Positions 29,836 to 38,071 of a DNA stretch of 64,000 bases are shown here, one piece after another; position 1 is the first letter of the stretch; every line of letters starts with the position of its first letter. Location of the stretch: positions 372,001-436,000 of the forward strand of contig NZ_CP168083.1 of assembly GCF_049478495.1 (NCBI RefSeq), given 5' to 3'. The stretch is from P36-A1 sp049478495. GTDB lineage: Bacteria; Bacillota_I; Bacilli_A; JAJDGJ01. The notes under the pieces were generated by a model. It saw nothing but the letters and a program-made list of their open reading frames with translations. It was not told where the DNA came from and ran no database searches. A program made the position numbers and the translations under genes.

Positions 29836-32370
29836 ATGGATTATGAAAGATTAACTCCAATGATGAAACAATACATGGAAATTAAAAATAAATATCAAGA
29901 CGCCATTTTATTCTATCGATTAGGCGATTTTTATGAAATGTTTTTTGAAGATGCACTAACTGCATCAAAAGTATTAGAGATAGCCTTAACAGGACGTTCA
30001 GCAGGATTAGAAGAAAAAATACCAATGTGTGGTGTACCTTTTCATGCAAGCGAATCATATATCAAAAAACTAATAAATAATGGCTTTAAAGTAGCTATAT
30101 GTGAGCAACTAGAAGCTCCTAGTAAAGGAGTAAAAATAGTAAAAAGAGATGTCGTTAAAATAATAACACCAGGAACAGATTTAAATATTGAAAATAATGA
30201 TTACAACTATCTTATGTCAATAAGTAATGATCAACAATACTATTACATAGCATTAGCTGATATTAGCACAGGTAAGTTAAAAGCTCTAAAGACAAATATA
30301 GACCAACAAAGTTTATATGAACAAATAAAAAACTATCAAATAAAAGAAATAGTAGTAAATGAAAACTTTCAAACAAATGTTTTTAATGACCTATTAAAAA
30401 CAAATAAAGTCTTAATATCACTAGTAAAAGATAGCATTGAATATAAAAATAAAATACTGAGTTCAATTCATTTAGAATATCAAAATGTATTTAAACAATT
30501 ACTTAAATACATCGAAGGTATGCAGATGGAAACAATAAACTACTACTTAGAAGTAGAGTATCAAGATAATAAACATATGCAGTTAGACTTTTCAAGTAAA
30601 TTCTCACTAGAATTAACATCAACTATAAAAAACAATGAAAAATATGGAACCCTTTTTTGGTATTTAGATAAAACAAAAACAGCAATGGGATCAAGATTGC
30701 TAAAAGAATACATAGAAAACCCATTAATAGATAGAACATTAATAGAAGAAAGACAACTATTTGTTTCAGCATTATTAAACAATTTTATGAATACTGAAAT
30801 GATAGCTACCTATTTAAAAAATGTTTATGACATTGCAAGAATAGCAAGTAAATTAGACCTATTAACTACAACACCAAAAGATTTATTGTGGCTAGCAAAC
30901 TCACTAGAACAAGCTACAAAAATAAAAGTAGAATTAGAAATGATAGAAGATAAACAAATAGAAAATTACCTAGAAGATTATGATGATTTAACAGATTTAA
31001 AAGATCTGATAAAAGCAACAATATCTGAAGAAATATTAGAAGGCAATAGTCAAGTAATAATAAAAAATAATATAAATGAACAATTAGATGAATACCGAAA
31101 AGTATTACAAGAAAGTACAGAATGGTTAATTAACTTTGAACAAAGACAAAAAGAATTAACAAATATCAAAAATCTAAAAGTTAAATACAATAAAGTATTT
31201 GGCTATTACATAGAAGTTTCAAATGCAAATAAAGATTTAATAAAAGAAGAACATGGTTATATAAGAAAACAGACATTAGCTAATGCAGAACGTTATATTA
31301 ACAGTGAACTTAAAGAACAAGAATCATTAATATTAAATGCTTCTGAAAATCTAACAAACCTAGAAAATGAAATATTTAATGCCTTTAAAAAAAATATCCA
31401 ACCACAAACTAAAAGACTACAATTGCTATCTTCAAAACTAGCATATTTAGATGTAATGTATGCATTATATAATATTTCAAATCAATATGGATTTACAAAA
31501 CCAATATTTAACAATCAAAAAAATATCGAGATAAAAGAATCATTTCATCCAATAATAAAGGCAATTGATACAGACAATAGCTTTGTAAATAATGATTATT
31601 ATTTAAATGTTGAAGAAAACATAATGTTGATAACAGGACCAAATATGGGTGGAAAATCAACATACATGAGACAACTTGCATTAATAGTAATAATGTTTCA
31701 AATAGGATGCTATGTTCCAGCAGAGCATGCAAGCTTAACAATCTTTGATAAAATATTTACTCGTATAGGTTCTAATGATGATCTATTAGAAGGCCAATCA
31801 ACATTTATGGTAGAGATGTTAGAAGCAAGTAATGCCATAAATAATACAACAGATAATAGCTTAATATTATTCGATGAACTAGGTAGAGGAACAGCAACAT
31901 ACGATGGAATGTCACTTGCTTATGCAATGATAGAACATCTAGCATTAAACTCACAAGCCAAAGTACTGTTTTCAACCCATTATCATGAACTTACAAAACT
32001 TGCCGATAGCTATAAACAAGTCATTAATTATCATGCTAGTGTTGTTGAAGACTTTCAAAACATTACCTTTACATACAAGATAAAACCAGGACATATTGCT
32101 AAATCATATGGTATCCATGTAGCTAAACTAGCTCATCTTCCTGAAAATATAATAAAAAGATCATATGAAATACTAAATAGTTTAGAACAGACAAAAGACT
32201 TAGAAATAGAAGTGAATCCAATAGAAAAAATAAATGAAAATAGTAATACATATTCAGATTATACACCATTAAAAAATGAAATAGCTAACTTAAACATTAA
32301 TGAAATCACACCAATACAAGCACTAACAATATTAGACACATTGAAAAAGAAGGTTGATAATTATGAGTAA
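29836..32370 (+). CDS. mutS: DNA mismatch repair protein MutS
   Basis: Recognises mispaired and looped bases and recruits MutL. The 844 residues carry the mismatch-binding Phe-X-Glu in LGDFYEMFFEDA near 32, the connector, lever and clamp domains, then the ATPase with Walker A GPNMGGKSTYMRQ near 605 and Walker B ILFDELGRGTATYDG. The C-terminal dimerisation tail is short but of usual form. GAGGTGAG precedes the ATG. The last eight bases overlap the mutL start, so the pair is translationally coupled. This is complete and typical. Confidence 0.97.
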   Translation: MDYERLTPMMKQYMEIKNKYQDAILFYRLGDFYEMFFEDALTASKVLEIALTGRSAGLEEKIPMCGVPFHASESYIKKLINNGFKVAICEQLEAPSKGVKIVKRDVVKIITPGTDLNIENNDYNYLMSISNDQQYYYIALADISTGKLKALKTNIDQQSLYEQIKNYQIKEIVVNENFQTNVFNDLLKTNKVLISLVKDSIEYKNKILSSIHLEYQNVFKQLLKYIEGMQMETINYYLEVEYQDNKHMQLDFSSKFSLELTSTIKNNEKYGTLFWYLDKTKTAMGSRLLKEYIENPLIDRTLIEERQLFVSALLNNFMNTEMIATYLKNVYDIARIASKLDLLTTTPKDLLWLANSLEQATKIKVELEMIEDKQIENYLEDYDDLTDLKDLIKATISEEILEGNSQVIIKNNINEQLDEYRKVLQESTEWLINFEQRQKELTNIKNLKVKYNKVFGYYIEVSNANKDLIKEEHGYIRKQTLANAERYINSELKEQESLILNASENLTNLENEIFNAFKKNIQPQTKRLQLLSSKLAYLDVMYALYNISNQYGFTKPIFNNQKNIEIKESFHPIIKAIDTDNSFVNNDYYLNVEENIMLITGPNMGGKSTYMRQLALIVIMFQIGCYVPAEHASLTIFDKIFTRIGSNDDLLEGQSTFMVEMLEASNAINNTTDNSLILFDELGRGTATYDGMSLAYAMIEHLALNSQAKVLFSTHYHELTKLADSYKQVINYHASVVEDFQNITFTYKIKPGHIAKSYGIHVAKLAHLPENIIKRSYEILNSLEQTKDLEIEVNPIEKINENSNTYSDYTPLKNEIANLNINEITPIQALTILDTLKKKVDNYE

Positions 32371-34219
32371 AATAAAAGTTATGAGTTTTGATCTTGCTTC
32401 TAAAATAGCAGCAGGTGAAGTAGTAGAAAACCAATCTAGTGTTGTTAAAGAATTAATAGAAAATGCCATAGATGCAAACGCTAATAAAATAACAATAAAT
32501 CTAATAGATAGTGGAATACAGTTAATAGAAGTAACCGACAATGGTAGTGGAATGGATAAAGAAGATATATTACTATCAGTAAAAGAACATGCAACTAGTA
32601 AAATAACAAATGAATATGAACTATTTAATATAGAAACATTAGGATTTAGAGGAGAAGCCTTAGCAAGTATAAAAGCAGTATCAAAGCTAAAAATAAGTTC
32701 TAATAATGGCAGCGAAACAGGTTATACATATGATGTATTCACCGATAGTATAAATGCTGGATATGATGTTAAAGGTAGTAAAATAAGTGTTTATAATCTA
32801 TTTTATAATGTACCAGCTCGTTTTAAATATTTAGATTCTACTCAAAAAGAATTATCAAAAATAGTAGAAATAGTAACAAGATTTGCTCTTGCAAATACTC
32901 ATATAGCATTTGTCTTAATAAATGATAATAAAACATTAATAAATACAAATGGAAATAAAGATATGTTACAAATCATAAATAATATATACTCATTAGATGT
33001 TGCTAAAAGTATGATAAAAATAAATAAAACAGATAATGACTTTAACATAACAGGATATATATCAGATAAAGAAACTACAAGATCAAATAAGAAAAATATC
33101 TATGTTTATATTAATAATAGACTAGTCTTTAATAAAGAACTAAGTAATTCAGTAATTGCAGGTTATGATGACTATTTAATGGAAAAAAGATATCCAATAG
33201 CATTTATAAATATTACATGCGATTTTCAATTAATTGATGTAAATGTTCATCCAGCTAAATTAGAAGTAAGAATATCTAAAGTAGATCAGTTAAAAGAGAC
33301 TATAATAAATACAATTAAAGAAACATTTAACATTGCAAGAAAACAATTTATAACAAAAGAAAAAATAATACAACCAACTCTAAATTTTACATACGAAATA
33401 GAAGATAATATATCTGAAAAAGAACTAACTAGCTTTAATGAAACAAGAGATATGAATATTCAAGAAGAAAAAGATATACTAAAAGAAGTTGATAATGTAA
33501 AAATAAATTTAGTTGATAAACAAACAAGTGAACAAACCTTAAATATTGATAAGCCAATCTTAAACATAACAGATACAACTAATAAAGACTATTCATTAAA
33601 AGAAGACCTAGAAGAAGCAGTAGTTAAAGAAATAGAAACAGCATATGTAAGCTTTAGTGCAATAGGTCAGTTTGATGGATCATATATCTTAGCACAAAAC
33701 CAAAGTGGCTTACACATAATAGATCAACATGCTGCAATGGAAAGAATAAATTATGAAAATAAACTAAAGAAAATAAATGATCCTTTAGAATTTCAAGAAT
33801 TAGTAGTACCAATAGTAATACCACTAACATTTTCGCAAAAGTTAAAAATATTAGAAGTTAGTGATAAATTATTCAGTATAGGCATTAAAATTGAAGAAAG
33901 TGCTACAAACGATTTAATCATAAGAGAAGTACCATTATGGATAGATATTAATAATGCAAATCTTCAAATACAAAACGCTATAGAGCATATTCTAGAATTA
34001 AATAAAGTAAGCATCAAAGATATTAGTAAAGAAGGTTTGATATTAGCTTCATGTAAAATGTCACTAAAAGCAAATACCAGACTAGATATTAAAGAACAAC
34101 AACAGCTTTTAGATAAATTAGTGACAACACCAAACTATGATAGATGCCCACATGGAAGACCAATCATAATAACAATGAGTAAATATGAAGTTGAAAAAAT
34201 GTTTAAAAGAATAATCTAA
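32363..34219 (+). CDS. mutL: DNA mismatch repair protein MutL
   Basis: GHKL ATPase that couples MutS to strand removal; 618 residues. N-terminal motifs are ELIENAIDANA, DNGSGMD and TLGFRGEALASI. The C-terminal endonuclease site is intact, with DQHAAMERINYE near residue 453, then SCKMSLKANTR and CPHGRPIII, so this MutL should nick DNA itself, as in Bacillus and other bacteria without MutH. I chose ATG 32363, preceded by GAAGG. A TTG nine bases earlier is less likely. The linker (about 340-425) is acidic and low in complexity. Confidence 0.96.
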   Translation: MSKIKVMSFDLASKIAAGEVVENQSSVVKELIENAIDANANKITINLIDSGIQLIEVTDNGSGMDKEDILLSVKEHATSKITNEYELFNIETLGFRGEALASIKAVSKLKISSNNGSETGYTYDVFTDSINAGYDVKGSKISVYNLFYNVPARFKYLDSTQKELSKIVEIVTRFALANTHIAFVLINDNKTLINTNGNKDMLQIINNIYSLDVAKSMIKINKTDNDFNITGYISDKETTRSNKKNIYVYINNRLVFNKELSNSVIAGYDDYLMEKRYPIAFINITCDFQLIDVNVHPAKLEVRISKVDQLKETIINTIKETFNIARKQFITKEKIIQPTLNFTYEIEDNISEKELTSFNETRDMNIQEEKDILKEVDNVKINLVDKQTSEQTLNIDKPILNITDTTNKDYSLKEDLEEAVVKEIETAYVSFSAIGQFDGSYILAQNQSGLHIIDQHAAMERINYENKLKKINDPLEFQELVVPIVIPLTFSQKLKILEVSDKLFSIGIKIEESATNDLIIREVPLWIDINNANLQIQNAIEHILELNKVSIKDISKEGLILASCKMSLKANTRLDIKEQQQLLDKLVTTPNYDRCPHGRPIIITMSKYEVEKMFKRII

Positions 34220-34295
34220 AAAGTCGTATAAATATCATCTTTCTACTATAAACTTTAGTTGTTAAAGATATCACTATACACAAAGTAATAAGCAC

Positions 34296-34323
34296 AATAA
34301 AAACCGCATAAGCGGTTTTTATT
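34296..34323. terminator. Bidirectional terminator between mutL and the YbaK gene
   Basis: Perfect 12-bp inverted repeat AATAAAAACCGC/GCGGTTTTTATT with a 4-base loop, with T tracts in both directions between convergent genes. Confidence 0.92.
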
Positions 34324-34330
34324 ATACATA

Positions 34331-34816
34331 TTATTCAGATTGCCATCCTTTAGTTACATCAACCCATTCTACATATTTAGAGGTATTTTCTAAATCAGGA
34401 ATAGAAATTCTAATTGCACTATTACTAGAGCCACAAGCAGGATAAACATAATCAAAACGTTTTAATGAAATATCTAAATAAACAGCAACTCCATCATTTA
34501 AAGCAAAAGGACAGACACCACCTGCTGCTTGACCTAATAGTTCAAAAGTATCATCACGATTAAGCATACTACCTTTTTCATGAAAGTGATGACGATATTT
34601 TTTATTATCAACACTAGCATCGCCAGCCATTACAACAACAATTATTTTATCTTGTTTCTTTAATTTAAAAGATAAAGTTTTAGCAATATGTGATGCCTTA
34701 CATTTACAAGCAATTGCTGCAAGCTCAACACTAGAACTAGCAACATCAAATTCCATAATATCGTTTTTTAAACCATAATCATCTAAGTATAACTTAACTT
34801 TGTCTAAAGAACTCAT
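34331..34816 (-). CDS. YbaK/EbsC-family aminoacyl-tRNA deacylase
   Basis: Probable editing enzyme that hydrolyses misacylated tRNA (Cys- or Ala-tRNA-Pro type); 161 residues. The family lysine lies in HIAKTLSF near residue 46, and the conserved GGVCPFAL and late CGSSNSAIRI motifs are present. Charging specificity cannot be read from sequence alone. Start ATG 34816 has TAAGGAG on the minus strand ten bases upstream. The promoter region holds two dyads (see 34832-34869). Confidence 0.88.
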   Translation of the reverse strand: MSSLDKVKLYLDDYGLKNDIMEFDVASSSVELAAIACKCKASHIAKTLSFKLKKQDKIIVVVMAGDASVDNKKYRHHFHEKGSMLNRDDTFELLGQAAGGVCPFALNDGVAVYLDISLKRFDYVYPACGSSNSAIRISIPDLENTSKYVEWVDVTKGWQSE

Positions 34817-34831
34817 ATAAACAACTCCTTA

Positions 34832-34869
34832 ATTCACAAATGTGAATATTATAATGATATCATTATAAT
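34832..34869 (-). promoter_or_regulatory. YbaK promoter with two dyad elements
   Basis: A perfect 22-bp palindrome (34848-34869, half-site ATTATAATGAT) contains TATAAT that can act as a -10 on the minus strand. Next to it, TTCACA-AA-TGTGAA forms a second dyad (34833-34846) at the expected transcription start. Both are candidate operators. Confidence 0.5.
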
Positions 34870-34953
34870 CCTCATTTCTAGTTAATGCAAGAATATCATA
34901 TGAATAATCTATGAAAATAAAAAAAGACTTCATAAGAAGTCATATTATAATTA

Positions 34954-35748
34954 TTACTCTAGATTTAATCTTTTTTCTAAAGTAATTTTTGTTATAAAGT
35001 AATAAGCAATAGTTGGAATTGCAGAAATAACAACTAATCCCCAAATAACAGTATTTATTACTAATTGTTCAGACATATTAGTCGAAAAATTAAAGGAATA
35101 ACTAAGACCTTCAATTAAATATACTCCAAAGACTAAAGCAATTGATAATATTGTATTGATAATAATAGCATATAAAATACTAAATAAAATTTTATTACGA
35201 TCTTTTGCATGTCCTAATACTAAAGCAGTATACACAAAAGCTTGAAAGTAGACACACGTAATAAGAAATAATACAATTAGTCCAATTATAAAAGGAATAA
35301 AGCTAAAGCCTAAATAATTAATATTATCATTTAATTCTCTAATTGCAGTACTTGTTAGACTAAAAATATTAGATGATGAAAATATAGTAGATAAAATTAC
35401 TGTAACAATAGAAGATATTATAAGCATTAATGAGCTACTTATATATTTAGATAAAACAAGAGTTCCTTTAGTTATTGGTAGAGTATTTGTTAAGTATCCT
35501 TGATCTTTTAAAACATTAGTATAAAAACGTTTAATAACAGCTACAAGAGTTACAATATTAATAGTAATTAGCATAATTACAGAAAAAATAATAACTAAAG
35601 TAACAATAATTTTAATGAATAAATTCTCACTATCAATAAAATTCATAAATATCGCTGCCATAATACAAGAAATAAATGTAATAAGATAAATAAAGCTTGT
35701 ATCTTTAATCATTGATTTCATATCATATTTAATTAATTTAATCAACAT
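34954..35748 (-). CDS. ABC transporter membrane protein (ABC-2-like)
   Basis: Hydrophobic protein of 264 residues with about six membrane segments, partner of the ATPase gene just upstream on the same strand. The opening MLIKLIKYDMKSMIKD is the amphipathic N-terminus common in this type of permease. The substrate is unknown; in YtrA-type operons such exporters respond to cell-wall-active compounds. ATG 35748 with GGAGG upstream is preferred over a frame start 42 bases earlier. It overlaps the ATPase gene by 11 bases. Confidence 0.78.
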   Translation of the reverse strand: MLIKLIKYDMKSMIKDTSFIYLITFISCIMAAIFMNFIDSENLFIKIIVTLVIIFSVIMLITINIVTLVAVIKRFYTNVLKDQGYLTNTLPITKGTLVLSKYISSSLMLIISSIVTVILSTIFSSSNIFSLTSTAIRELNDNINYLGFSFIPFIIGLIVLFLITCVYFQAFVYTALVLGHAKDRNKILFSILYAIIINTILSIALVFGVYLIEGLSYSFNFSTNMSEQLVINTVIWGLVVISAIPTIAYYFITKITLEKRLNLE

Positions 35749-36439
35749 ATCTAAATTCCTCCCTAAATATTTTATCAATAGATTTTCCATGTTTAATTCT
35801 TAATTCATCGGCACTATCATGCGTTAGAATTTTACCTTCAGAAATAAAGATAACCTCATCTAGAATATTTTCAATATCAGCAATTAAATGAGTACATATT
35901 AACATAGAAGCCTCATTATCAAAGTTTTGAATAATCATATCTAAAATAAAATCTCTAGAAGCAGGATCTACACCACCTAGTGGTTCATCTAAGATGTATA
36001 ACATAGCTTGTCTTGACATAACCAAAGCTAATTGAACTTTTTCCCTAGTACCCTTAGATAATTCTTTTATTTTATCATTTACATCAACTTTCATAGTTCT
36101 AAGCATATGTAAACATTTCTCTTTATTAAAATCTTCATAAAAATCTACAAATAATTCAACACATTCAATTACATTATAGCTTTCATCTAAATATGTTCTT
36201 TCAGGTAAGTATGATAATATTTTAGCACTTTCAACACCAGGTGCTATTCCATTTACCAATATTCGACCACTATTTTGTTGAAGAAGTCCATTAATCAATT
36301 TGATTATAGTAGTTTTCCCAGAACCATTAGAACCTAAAAGACCAATTATTTTTCCTTTTTCCAAAGTTAGATTCAAATCACTTAATACAATATGTGAACC
36401 ATAACTTTTACTTACATTTTCTATTTTAACTAAACTCAT
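35738..36439 (-). CDS. ABC transporter ATP-binding protein (YtrB-like)
   Basis: Single ATPase domain of 233 residues: Walker A GSNGSGKTT at about 36-44, signature LSKGTREKV, Walker B LYILDEPLGGVDPASR, and the H-loop in LICTHLIADIEN. The signature begins LSKGT rather than LSGGQ, as in YtrB/BcrA-type exporters. It is the middle gene of a three-gene operon and starts two bases after the GntR regulator gene ends. Confidence 0.9.
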   Translation of the reverse strand: MSLVKIENVSKSYGSHIVLSDLNLTLEKGKIIGLLGSNGSGKTTIIKLINGLLQQNSGRILVNGIAPGVESAKILSYLPERTYLDESYNVIECVELFVDFYEDFNKEKCLHMLRTMKVDVNDKIKELSKGTREKVQLALVMSRQAMLYILDEPLGGVDPASRDFILDMIIQNFDNEASMLICTHLIADIENILDEVIFISEGKILTHDSADELRIKHGKSIDKIFREEFRYVD

Positions 36440-36440
36440 A

Positions 36441-36806
36441 TTATGCCTCCTTCAATTCTTCTTCAATGATATTTAATATATCATTTTGATCGTACCCTAA
36501 ATTTTGCATTTTCTTTAAAAATTCTAAAACATATTCTTTTGCTAAATGATTTCTTAATTCCATAATAGTATGTTCATCCTCCGTTACAAATTTCCCGTTA
36601 GTTCTTTCAGTAGTAATTAAATCCAAAGTTTCTAATTCAGTAAATGCTTTGGAAACAGTATTTGGATTAATAGTTGCAATAGTTGCAAGCTCTCTGACAG
36701 AAGGTAATTTACTTCCTGCAGGATAATCCTTAATAGCTATCTTTATCATCAGCTGGTTAACCAATTGTTTATACAAAGGACTAGAATTATCAAAGTTAAA
36801 CTCCAT
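36441..36806 (-). CDS. GntR-family regulator, YtrA type
   Basis: Repressor of 121 residues, probably acting on its own operon. The winged helix spans residues 10-70 (SPLYKQLVNQLMIKIA, then KLPSVRELATIATINPNTVS). A short all-helical tail follows instead of a ligand domain, the defining feature of the YtrA subfamily, where the regulator is co-transcribed with ABC exporter genes. AGGAGGTG precedes ATG. The dyad at 36830-36849 downstream of the -10 is a likely operator. Confidence 0.9.
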   Translation of the reverse strand: MEFNFDNSSPLYKQLVNQLMIKIAIKDYPAGSKLPSVRELATIATINPNTVSKAFTELETLDLITTERTNGKFVTEDEHTIMELRNHLAKEYVLEFLKKMQNLGYDQNDILNIIEEELKEA

Positions 36807-36829
36807 ATGTACACCTCCTGTTGTGTTAC

Positions 36830-36879
36830 TGTATTAACTGTATGATACAATAATACAACATAGTTATACATTTTGTCAA
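36830..36879 (-). promoter_or_regulatory. Promoter and operator of the GntR-ABC operon
   Basis: On the minus strand: TTGACA (36879-36874), an 18-bp spacer, then TATTAT (36855-36850). Immediately downstream a dyad TGTAT-N10-ATACA (36849-36830) covers the transcription start, the usual place for a self-repressor to bind. Confidence 0.7.
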
Positions 36880-36956
36880 CAAAAATTGTACATAATACTT
36901 TTTAATCATTTTTTTTGCTATAATCTTATCTAAGAAAGAAAGAGGGATTATAACAC

Positions 36957-37706
36957 ATGAGCAAATTAATTAATCTAGTATTAAGCGAACAAGTATTTAA
37001 ATTCGGTTTAAAAGTAAATGTAGTAGCAATAGTAAATGATAATGATGAATTCATGTTAGTAGATAGCGGATTTGTAGGTAGTTATGATAGTTTAATAGAA
37101 CAATTAGATAACAATAAACTATTAATAAATAATTTAAAGGGAATTATTGTCACACATCAAGATCATGATCATATCGCAAATCTAGCATATTTAAAAAAAT
37201 TAAATCCAAGTATAGAAATATATTCAAGTAAAATAGAAAAACCTTACTTAGATGGTAGTAAAGAAAATCTTAGAATAAAACCACTATATAATAGAATTGA
37301 TTACACTGATCCATTAAAAAAAATTGGTATTGATGAACAAATCTCAATGATAAGTAGCATACCAACAGTAGAAGTAGATAAAGTAGTCGAAGATAATCAA
37401 GTAATCGACTTTGCAAACGGTTTAACTATTATTTTAACACCAGGCCACATGCCAGGGCATTTATGTGTGTTAGTCAATGAATTGAAAACACTTATTGCAG
37501 GTGATATGTTTACAGTTGAAAAAAAACAATTGCTACTTGCACGTAGAGATTTCTCCTTAAATTATGAAGATGTAATTAAAAGCACAAAAAAATTACTTAA
37601 TTATAACTTTGATAAAATAATTGCATATCATGGTGGAGAATATAATCAAGATGTAAAACAAACAATAAAAGAGCTGTTAAAAAAAGAAGCAAAAAATAAT
37701 TTATAA
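36957..37706 (+). CDS. Metallo-beta-lactamase-fold hydrolase
   Basis: Putative metal-dependent hydrolase of 249 residues. The zinc ligands are all visible: THQDHDH near 65, GHMPGH near 165, GDMF near 182, and a final AYHGG. The fold includes lactonases, glyoxalase II-like and RNase-like enzymes, so the substrate is open. GHMPGH with a short C-terminus is most like the small lactonase/hydrolase group. An extended -10, TGCTATAAT (hexamer 36919-36924), and AGAGGG precede ATG. It is divergent from the GntR operon. Confidence 0.85.
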   Translation: MSKLINLVLSEQVFKFGLKVNVVAIVNDNDEFMLVDSGFVGSYDSLIEQLDNNKLLINNLKGIIVTHQDHDHIANLAYLKKLNPSIEIYSSKIEKPYLDGSKENLRIKPLYNRIDYTDPLKKIGIDEQISMISSIPTVEVDKVVEDNQVIDFANGLTIILTPGHMPGHLCVLVNELKTLIAGDMFTVEKKQLLLARRDFSLNYEDVIKSTKKLLNYNFDKIIAYHGGEYNQDVKQTIKELLKKEAKNNL

Positions 37707-37722
37707 TAATTATAAAAAACAC

Positions 37723-37751
37723 TTGTGTTATGTAATTATAACTGTTATAAT
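37723..37751 (+). promoter_or_regulatory. Promoter of the candidate small RNA
   Basis: TTGTGT at 37723-37728, a 17-bp spacer, then TATAAT at 37746-37751 preceded by TGT (extended -10). The predicted start is about 37757. Confidence 0.8.
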
Positions 37752-37756
37752 TAAGT

Positions 37757-37893
37757 TGCGAAGGTGATAAGAAGCATTTCGCGATTTATTATTTCATTTG
37801 TTCAATAGAATCAGTTATCTAATATTCTCCCGAAAAAATATATGTACTGATTCAACCAAAGTGAGTTATCTTAAAGATAGTTCACTTTTTTTT
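37757..37893 (+). ncRNA. Candidate small regulatory RNA, about 137 nt, family unknown
   Basis: Stands alone between the hydrolase gene and uvrA, with its own promoter and a strong terminator. Three hairpins can be drawn. The first is TTGCGAA/TTCGCGA (37755-37785). The second is GAATCAGT/ACTGATTC (37808-37815 and 37847-37854), with an upper stem that exposes the loop CTCCCGAAA. The third is AAGTGA/TCACTT with an inner TATCTT/GATA, followed by nine T. CUCCC is complementary to Shine-Dalgarno GGGAG, as in the C-rich loops of RsaE/RoxS. No long open frame is present. It lacks SRP RNA, RNase P RNA and tmRNA signatures. 6S RNA cannot be excluded but the layout does not suggest it. Confidence 0.6.
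37865..37893 (+). terminator. Terminator of the candidate small RNA
   Basis: Hairpin AGTTATCTT-AAAGATAGTTCACTT region (outer arms from 37859) closing over a short A-rich loop, ending in a nine-T run at 37885-37893. Confidence 0.88.
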
Positions 37894-37968
37894 ATTTATC
37901 AATAGACACATATAAATCATTTAAGTATATAAAGTATGTTCTTTGTATCATTTTATACAACGATAACG

Positions 37969-38030
37969 TATAATATATTAGACAAGAGATTAGGTTTTCT
38001 GTCAGTTTTTTTTGTCTTAAAACCTAAAAT
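37969..38030 (+). promoter_or_regulatory. uvrA -10 and leader hairpin
   Basis: TATAAT at 37969-37974 is a likely -10. The leader then contains the perfect stem TTAGGTTTT (37990-37998)/AAAACCTAA (38019-38027) around an eight-T tract. I see no canonical Gram-positive LexA box (CGAAC-N4-GTTCG). Confidence 0.45.
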
Positions 38031-38071
38031 GCAGTAGAAATATATGATAAAAAGGAGCTGAAATATATTAT

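Noticed and set aside
37757..37893. SRP RNA, tmRNA or RNase P RNA for the small RNA locus
   Set aside because: The conserved SRP tip (GGAA/AGCA), the tmRNA tag and tRNA ends, and the RNase P core are all absent. The length also does not fit tmRNA or RNase P.
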